In this document: positions 58,598 through 64,000 of the stretch, piece after piece
How the letters are laid out: each line of letters opens with the position of its first letter
Position numbering within the stretch: the stretch's first letter is position 1
NCBI GenBank assembly: GCA_049290615.1
Contig: JBATNZ010000008.1
Coordinates: forward strand, 9,520 to 73,519
Direction: 5' to 3'
Source of the DNA: Contendibacter sp049290615
GTDB lineage: Bacteria; Pseudomonadota; Gammaproteobacteria; Competibacterales; Competibacteraceae
DNA: 64,000 nt
Made by a program: the position numbers and the translations under genes
Notes under the pieces: model-generated
Told to the model about the DNA's origin: nothing
Databases searched by the model: none
Seen by the model: the letters and a program-made list of their open reading frames with translations, nothing else

Positions 58598-61228
58598 GTG
58601 ATCGCCGAGTCTTACAACCCGCAACTCATTGAAGCGGAAGCACAAAACTATTGGGACGAACAACGGACTTTCGCCGTGCGCGAGGAGCCGGATCGCGAAA
58701 AATACTACTGTCTTTCGATGTTTCCCTATCCCAGCGGGCGGTTGCACATGGGCCACGTGCGCAACTACACCATCGGTGACGTGATCGCCCGCTACCAGCG
58801 CATGTTGGGCAAGAACGTGTTGCAGCCGATGGGCTGGGACGCTTTCGGTCTGCCGGCCGAAAACGCGGCGATGGCCGGCGGCGTCGCCCCGGCGCAATGG
58901 ACCTTCGACAACATCGCTTACATGAAGCGACAACTCCGGTCGCTGGGTTTCGCCGTGGACTGGGATCGCGAGGTAGCGACCTGTACCCCGGACTATTACC
59001 GCTGGAACCAGTGGCTGTTCCTGCGGATGTTGGAACAGGGCATCGTTTATCTGAAGACCGGCGTGGTGAACTGGGACCCGGTGGACCAGACCGTGCTGGC
59101 CAACGAGCAGGTGATCGACGGGTGCGGCTGGCGCACCGGCGCGGTGGTCGAGAAGCGCGAAATTCCCATGTACTACATGGCGATCACGAAGTACGCCGAG
59201 GAACTGCTGACGGAACTCGACAAGCTGTCCGGCTGGCCCGAGCAGGTCAAGCTGATGCAGAAGAACTGGATCGGCAAGAGCCACGGGGTGCGGATCGGTT
59301 TTCCCTACTCATTGCCCCCCTCGCCCACCGGGAGAGGGGCTGGGGGTGAGGGTGCATCGGGCATCCTCTGGGTGTTCACCACCCGGGCCGACACCCTGTT
59401 GGGCGCGACCTACGTCGCGGTGGCCGCCGAACACCCGCTGGCGCTGCACGCCGCGAAGGACAATCCCACGCTAGCTGCCTTCATCGACGAATGCCGGCAT
59501 GGCGGCGTCACCGAGGCCGAACTGGCGACCCAGGAAAAGAAGGGCATGCCGACCGGCCTGACCGTCACCCATCCGCTCACCGGCGAGCCACTGCCGCTGT
59601 GGGTGGCCAACTACGTGTTGATGGGCTACGGCGAGGGCGCGGTGATGGCGGTGCCGGCCCACGACGAGCGCGATTTCGAGTTCGCCCATCAGTTCGGCCT
59701 GCCGATCAGGCCGGTGATCCGCACCAGCGTCGGCGACGACACGCCCACGCCGTGGCGCGACGCTTACGCTGATTACGGGATCTGTATCAATTCCGGCAAC
59801 TATGATGGCCTCGACTTCGACCATGCGGTGGACGCCATCGCCGCCGATCTGAACGCCAAGAACCTGGGCGAGAAGAAAGTGATTTGGCGGTTGCGGGACT
59901 GGGGCATTTCCCGCCAGCGCTACTGGGGCACGCCGATTCCGATCATCCATTGCGAATCCTGCGGCGCGGTGCCGGTCCCGGACGAGCAGTTGCCGGTGGT
60001 GTTGCCCGATCATCTGGTGCCGGACGGCTCCGGCAACCCGCTCAACAAATACGCCCAATTCCTGCATTGCGCCTGCCCGAAGTGTGGCAAGCCGGCGCGG
60101 CGCGAGACCGATACCATGGACACTTTCGTGGATTCGTCCTGGTACTTCTTCCGCTACTGCACACCGGGCGCAAAGGCGATGGTGGACGGGCGGGCCGATT
60201 ACTGGATGCCGGTGGATCAGTACGTCGGCGGCATCGAGCACGCGATTCTGCACCTGCTCTATTCCCGGTTTTGGACCAAGGTCATGCGCGATCTGGGGCT
60301 GACCACGGTTTCGGAACCGTTCGCCAACCTGCTAACCCAGGGGATGGTGGTGGCGCCCACCTTCTATCGGGAAGGCGCGGACGGTCGCAAGCAGTGGATC
60401 AATCCCGCCGATGTGGTGGTGCGGACCGACGACAAGGGCCGGCCGCTGGTCGCGACTCTCAAGCGCGACGACCAGCCGGTGGCGATCGGCGCTATCGAGA
60501 AGATGGCCAAATCCAAGAACAATGGCGTCGATCCACAGACCTTGATCGAGCAGTACGGGGCCGACACCGCCCGGCTGTTCATGATGTTCGCCGCGCCGCC
60601 CGATCAGGCGCTGGAATGGTCGGACTCCGGGGTGGCCGGCGCCTACCGCTTCCTGCGGCGGCTGTGGGCCTTCGCCGCCGAGCATCAGGACGCGATCCGC
60701 GCCGCCGGCGAACCGGACGCCGCCGCGTTGTCCGAATCCTTGCGCGAGATCCGCCGCGAAGTGCATGAGGCGCTGCGGCAGGCGTTGTTCGACTTTGGCC
60801 GCCACCAGTTCAACACCGTGGTTTCCGGCGGCATGAAAATCCTGAATGCCCTGAATCGGATCGAGGCTGGCGCGAACGCCCACGCCGCCACCGTGCGCCG
60901 CGAGGGATCAAGCATCCTGCTGCCGCTGCTCTCGCCGATTGCGCCGCACCTCACCCATACGCTGTGGCGGGAACTTGGCCATGGCGAGGATGTGCTGAAC
61001 GCGGCCTGGCCGGAACCCGACGCGGCGGCGCTGGCGCGGTCGCTGGTGACGCTGGTGGTGCAGGTTAACGGCAAACTGCGCGGCCAGATCGAGGTGCCGG
61101 TGGACGCCGACCGGGCCGCCATCGAGCAGGCCGCCCAGACCGAACCCAACGTCCAGCGTTTTATCGAGGGCAGGCCGATCCGCAAGATCGTGGTGGTGCC
61201 CGGCAAGCTGGTGAATGTGGTTTGCTGA
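58598..61228 (+). CDS. leuS: Leucyl-tRNA synthetase with repeat-encoded insert
   Basis: This class I synthetase (876 residues from the GTG at 58598, after AGCCAGGA) has HIGH as HMGH in SGRLHMGHVRN, the CP1 editing domain, and the C-terminal anticodon-binding domain. The KMSKS loop reads KMAKSKNNG, with Ala where Ser is usual. At residues about 240-252, the start of the editing domain, there is an extra stretch SLPPSPTGRGAGGEGASG coded by a palindromic repeat; neighbouring FTTRADTLLGATYV is normal. An upstream ATG at 58556 is possible. It begins the leuS-lptE-holA run. Confidence 0.95.
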   Translation: MIAESYNPQLIEAEAQNYWDEQRTFAVREEPDREKYYCLSMFPYPSGRLHMGHVRNYTIGDVIARYQRMLGKNVLQPMGWDAFGLPAENAAMAGGVAPAQWTFDNIAYMKRQLRSLGFAVDWDREVATCTPDYYRWNQWLFLRMLEQGIVYLKTGVVNWDPVDQTVLANEQVIDGCGWRTGAVVEKREIPMYYMAITKYAEELLTELDKLSGWPEQVKLMQKNWIGKSHGVRIGFPYSLPPSPTGRGAGGEGASGILWVFTTRADTLLGATYVAVAAEHPLALHAAKDNPTLAAFIDECRHGGVTEAELATQEKKGMPTGLTVTHPLTGEPLPLWVANYVLMGYGEGAVMAVPAHDERDFEFAHQFGLPIRPVIRTSVGDDTPTPWRDAYADYGICINSGNYDGLDFDHAVDAIAADLNAKNLGEKKVIWRLRDWGISRQRYWGTPIPIIHCESCGAVPVPDEQLPVVLPDHLVPDGSGNPLNKYAQFLHCACPKCGKPARRETDTMDTFVDSSWYFFRYCTPGAKAMVDGRADYWMPVDQYVGGIEHAILHLLYSRFWTKVMRDLGLTTVSEPFANLLTQGMVVAPTFYREGADGRKQWINPADVVVRTDDKGRPLVATLKRDDQPVAIGAIEKMAKSKNNGVDPQTLIEQYGADTARLFMMFAAPPDQALEWSDSGVAGAYRFLRRLWAFAAEHQDAIRAAGEPDAAALSESLREIRREVHEALRQALFDFGRHQFNTVVSGGMKILNALNRIEAGANAHAATVRREGSSILLPLLSPIAPHLTHTLWRELGHGEDVLNAAWPEPDAAALARSLVTLVVQVNGKLRGQIEVPVDADRAAIEQAAQTEPNVQRFIEGRPIRKIVVVPGKLVNVVC
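59317..59352 (+). repeat. Palindromic repeat inserted in frame in leuS
   Basis: CCCCTCGCCCACCGGGAGAG is followed by GGGCTGGGGGTGAGGG, the same orientation as the recD copy. It is translated in frame within the CP1 editing domain of LeuS (about residues 240-252). Confidence 0.88.
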
Positions 61229-61261
61229 AAGGTGGAAGAGGAAAGCACGGAAGTTTAGAGG

Positions 61262-61277
61262 AACTGGGGGTGAGGGT
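61262..61277 (+). repeat. Partial repeat tail upstream of lptE
   Basis: AACTGGGGGTGAGGGTTG matches only the GGGGGTGAGGG end of the palindromic repeat family. It sits just before the lptE start and overlaps the possible ribosome-binding region (TGAGGG). It may be a decayed copy. Confidence 0.5.
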
Positions 61278-61281
61278 TGTC

Positions 61282-61791
61282 ATGCACTGGATCGTTCGGA
61301 GTGGAGTAGGGCTATTACTGGTGTTGCTCTTGGCCGGTTGCGGCTTTCAGTTGCGCGGCCAAGCGCAACTGCCGCCGGAACTGGCGGTGATTTATGTGCA
61401 AAGTCAGCAGGCCATCGGCATGCCGCCCGGCATTCTGAGCCGGAAGTTGCCGCTGCTGCTGGCAAGCAACGGGGTGACCGTGACCCGCGACCCAGCCCAG
61501 GCGACCGCAACCATCACCATCCTGCGCGAGGGCAGTGGCCGGCGCGCGGTGGCCGCCGACCGCTTCGACATCAAGCGGGTTTACTGGCTAGTTTACAGCG
61601 TCGCCTACCAGGTCACGTTGGCCAACGGCAAGACCCTGATTGCGGAGGAAGGTCTCAGCGCCAACCGCGCGTTGTTGTTCGACGAGAACCGGGTGCTGGG
61701 GTTCGAGGCCGCGCAGGAATCGCTGGTGGACAGCATGGCCGACGACTTGGCCTGGCAGATCATTCGCCGTTTGCAGGCCATCAAATCGTGA
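61282..61791 (+). CDS. lptE: LPS assembly lipoprotein LptE
   Basis: LptE is the outer-membrane lipoprotein plug of LptD in LPS export. The 169-residue product has a signal peptide ending in the lipobox LAGCGFQLRG, and a conserved early segment ELAVIYVQ. The chosen ATG (61282) follows GAGGG, 6 bases upstream, which belongs to the repeat tail. The open frame begins further upstream at 61222. The stop overlaps the holA start (GTGA). Confidence 0.93.
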   Translation: MHWIVRSGVGLLLVLLLAGCGFQLRGQAQLPPELAVIYVQSQQAIGMPPGILSRKLPLLLASNGVTVTRDPAQATATITILREGSGRRAVAADRFDIKRVYWLVYSVAYQVTLANGKTLIAEEGLSANRALLFDENRVLGFEAAQESLVDSMADDLAWQIIRRLQAIKS

Positions 61792-62813
61792 GAGTGCGTC
61801 CCGACCAACTGGCCACGCATCTGCGCAAAACCCTGGCGTCGCTGTATCTGGTGTTCGGCGAGGAACCGTTGCAATCCCAGGAAGCCGCCGATGCCCTCCG
61901 CGCCGCCGCCCGCGAGCGGGGTTACGACGAGCGGGAATGCCTGACGGTGGAAGTCGGTTTCGACTGGGATACGCTGCGGCGGCGGGCGGCCAGCCGGTCG
62001 TTGTTCGCCAGCCGGCGATTGCTGGAATTACGGTTGGGCAACGCTAAGCCGGGCGACGCCGGCGCGAAAGCGTTGAGCGAGTACGCGGCGCGACCGGCGG
62101 ATGACACGGTGCTGCTGATCACCGCCGGCAAGCTGGACTGGGCGACCCAGAAAAGTCGCTGGTTCGCCGCGCTGGACGGCGCGGGCGTAGTCGTCCAGGC
62201 CGCACCGGTGGAACCCGGTCAGTTACCAGGCTGGATCGACCGCCGGCTGCGGAGTCGGGGTCTGAATCCCACGCCGGACGCGGTGACCCTGCTCAGCGAG
62301 CGGGTCGAGGGCAATCTGCTGGCCGCCGCCCAGGAAATCGAAAAGCTGGCGTTGCTGGTCGCTGGCCGGGAGTTGACTGTCGAAGCGGTATTGGCGGCGG
62401 TGGGCGACAACGCCCGTTACAGCATCTATGATTTTGTGGACGCCGCCCTGCTCGGAAAACCCGAGCGGGTGACCCGGATTCTGGACGGTCTGCGCGGCGA
62501 GGGCGTGGAACCGGTGCTGGCGAACTGGGCGCTGCATCAGGACATCCGCCGGTTAGCGGCGCTGGCGTTCGCCCGGGACCACGGTCAGGCGCTGGAAGCG
62601 GCGCTGGCCGAGCAGAAGGTCTGGGACAAGCGCAAGCCGCTGCTGCGCCAGGCCCTGCAACGGCTAACCTTGGCCGCCTGTCGGCGCCTGCTGCGCGCCT
62701 GCGCCCGAACCGACCGATTGGTCAAGGGCGTCGAGGTCGGTTCCCCCTGGGATGCGCTGCTGGCGAATGGCCTGCGGCTGGCCGGCGTGGACCTGTTGGC
62801 CGATGAAGATTGA
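61788..62813 (+). CDS. holA: DNA polymerase III delta subunit
   Basis: This clamp-loader subunit (341 residues from GTG 61788; a second GTG two codons later is possible) has the delta N-terminal pattern LYLVFGEEPLQSQEAADALR, LLELRLGNAKPGD and the lid-like LLITAGKLDWATQKSRWF, and C-terminal PLLRQALQRLTLAAC. E. coli HolA is 343 residues. It overlaps lptE. Beyond it is proA rather than the nadD expected in many relatives. Confidence 0.93.
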   Translation: MRVRPDQLATHLRKTLASLYLVFGEEPLQSQEAADALRAAARERGYDERECLTVEVGFDWDTLRRRAASRSLFASRRLLELRLGNAKPGDAGAKALSEYAARPADDTVLLITAGKLDWATQKSRWFAALDGAGVVVQAAPVEPGQLPGWIDRRLRSRGLNPTPDAVTLLSERVEGNLLAAAQEIEKLALLVAGRELTVEAVLAAVGDNARYSIYDFVDAALLGKPERVTRILDGLRGEGVEPVLANWALHQDIRRLAALAFARDHGQALEAALAEQKVWDKRKPLLRQALQRLTLAACRRLLRACARTDRLVKGVEVGSPWDALLANGLRLAGVDLLADED

Positions 62814-62875
62814 ATGAGAAGGATCAATTTCCAACCCGGCGCAACGCGGCGTCGGCCACGAGGTGGCATGATTTG

Positions 62876-64000
62876 ATGAATACCAACACGGAAACCGCCA
62901 ACGCCATCAGTCACTACATGAGCGGGGTCGGCCAGCGTGCTCGCGCCGCATCCCGGCTCGTCGGCCGCGCCGAAACCCGGGTCAAGGATGCCGCCCTGCT
63001 GGCTATTGCCACCGCACTGGAAGCAGCCGAGGACCAGTTGCTGGCCGCCAATCGCAAGGACATGGATGCCGGGCGCGCTTCCGGCCTGGAGCCGGCGCTG
63101 CTGGACCGGCTGGAGCTGACATCCAAGGGGGTGCGGGCGATGGCGCAAGGCTTGCGCGACATCGCCGCCCAGTCCGACCCGGTGGGCGAAATCACCGACC
63201 TCAAGTACCGGCCGTCGGGGATTCAGGTCGGGCGGATGCGGGTGCCGCTGGGCGTCATTGGCATCATCTACGAATCGCGGCCGAATGTGACCGCCGACGC
63301 CGCCGCGCTGTGCCTGAAGGCCGGCAACGCCGCCATCCTGCGTGGCGGCTCCGAGGCCTTGCATTCCAACCAGGCCATCGCCGCCTGCATCCAGCAGGGT
63401 CTGGCCGCCTCTGGCTTGCCGGCGGACGCGGTGCAAGTCATCGACACCGCCGACCGGGCCGCCGTCGGCGCATTGATCCGCATGGCCGAATACGTGGACG
63501 TGATCGTGCCGCGCGGCGGCAAAAGTCTGATCGAGCGGATCAGCCGCGAGGCGCGGGTGCCGGTGATCAAGCATCTGGACGGCGTCTGCCACGTCTACAT
63601 CGACGAGCGCGCCGATTTCGACAAGGCGGTCGCGGTCGCCTACAACGCCAAGACCCAGCGCTACGGCACCTGCAACACCATGGAAACCCTGCTGGTGGCC
63701 GGGGGCATCGCCGAGCGGGTTCTGCCGGTGCTCGGTCGGATGTACCGGGAGGCCGGCGTGGAACTGCGCGGCTGCGCCCGAACCCGCGACATGCTGCCCG
63801 ACGTCAAGACCGCCACCGAGGACGATTGGCGCGCCGAATATCTGGCCCCGATTCTGGCGGTGCGCGTGGTGAGGGATATGGACGAGGCCATGAACCACAT
63901 CGCCACCTACGGTTCCGCCCACACCGATGCCATCGTCACCGAGGATTACAGCCGGGCGAGGCGCTTTCTGCGCGAGGTGGACTCCAGCTCGGTGATGGTG
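62876..64000 (+). CDS. proA: Glutamate-5-semialdehyde dehydrogenase (gamma-glutamyl phosphate reductase), partial
   Basis: ProA reduces gamma-glutamyl phosphate in proline synthesis. The window holds about 375 residues and ends within the gene. Seen are GVIGIIYESRPNVTADAAAL, ALCLKAGNAAILRGGSEAL, and the catalytic Cys in RYGTCNTMETLL, with ATEDDWRAEYLAPILAVRVV. The family length is about 417-420. The start ATG at 62876 is preceded by a GGTGGC-type weak ribosome-binding region. It is 62 bases beyond the holA stop. Confidence 0.95.
   Translation, partial: MNTNTETANAISHYMSGVGQRARAASRLVGRAETRVKDAALLAIATALEAAEDQLLAANRKDMDAGRASGLEPALLDRLELTSKGVRAMAQGLRDIAAQSDPVGEITDLKYRPSGIQVGRMRVPLGVIGIIYESRPNVTADAAALCLKAGNAAILRGGSEALHSNQAIAACIQQGLAASGLPADAVQVIDTADRAAVGALIRMAEYVDVIVPRGGKSLIERISREARVPVIKHLDGVCHVYIDERADFDKAVAVAYNAKTQRYGTCNTMETLLVAGGIAERVLPVLGRMYREAGVELRGCARTRDMLPDVKTATEDDWRAEYLAPILAVRVVRDMDEAMNHIATYGSAHTDAIVTEDYSRARRFLREVDSSSVMV

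Noticed and set aside
1..64000. CRISPR arrays, rRNA and tRNA genes
   Set aside because: I saw no regularly spaced repeats, and no rRNA- or tRNA-like sequence; short tRNAs could be missed by eye, so a tRNA search would be decisive.

Overview
The window reads as high-GC gammaproteobacterial chromosome. The evidence is the rng-yhdP-nit-tldD run, nadD-rsfS-rlmH, leuS-lptE-holA, recB-recD, rnhA-dnaQ, mrp next to metG, and a complete arn set for 4-amino-4-deoxy-L-arabinose (L-Ara4N) modification of lipid A. A GTP-dependent PEP carboxykinase and the overall gene mix would suit a Competibacter/Contendobacter-like lineage, but that placement is inference. I saw no rRNA, tRNA, CRISPR array or intact mobile element.

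Layout. 0-1 kb: relic of a P4-type integrase. 1-2.6 kb (+): exonuclease III, a periplasmic rhodanese and a TusA-like sulfur carrier. 2.6-15.4 kb (-): pmbA, tldD, a nitrilase, yhdP, rng, maf, rlmH, rsfS, nadD, an AI-2E/PerM-type permease and a pgsA-like enzyme. 15.7-20.7 kb: a Sel1 protein (+), then MltD, a mercaptopyruvate-type sulfurtransferase, rlmJ and the radical SAM enzyme amrS (-). 20.9-27.8 kb (+): amrB-amrA-recB-recD, tightly coupled. 27.8-31.4 kb (-): a multi-pass membrane protein, dcd, mrp and a small secreted Cys protein. 31.5-35.9 kb (+): metG and two nucleotide-sugar genes. 35.9-37.2 kb (-): dnaQ and rnhA. 37.5-51.6 kb (+): pckG, a small beta-barrel protein, a lower-GC envelope-glycan block (GtrA-GT83 fusion, flippase-like protein, GT9) and arnT-E-B-C-A(N)-A(C)-D. 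51.7-55 kb (+): a secreted sulfatase and a secreted HAD plus 2H-phosphoesterase fusion. 55.1-58.4 kb (-): purN, purM, a GT2 and a methyltransferase. 58.6-64 kb (+): leuS, lptE, holA and proA (cut by the window end).

The most interesting layer is a family of short (about 36-42 bp) palindromic repeats built on a CCCTCACCCCCAACCCCTCT-like core. Copies lie in frame inside leuS, recD and the start of arnB, and one sits exactly between the two halves of a split arnA. Other points for follow-up are the coupling of the uncharacterised AmmeMemoRadiSam genes to recBD, the HAD-2H fusion beside a CxAxR sulfatase, an attC-like hairpin over the end of purN, and the separation of nadD-rsfS-rlmH from leuS-lptE-holA-proA.
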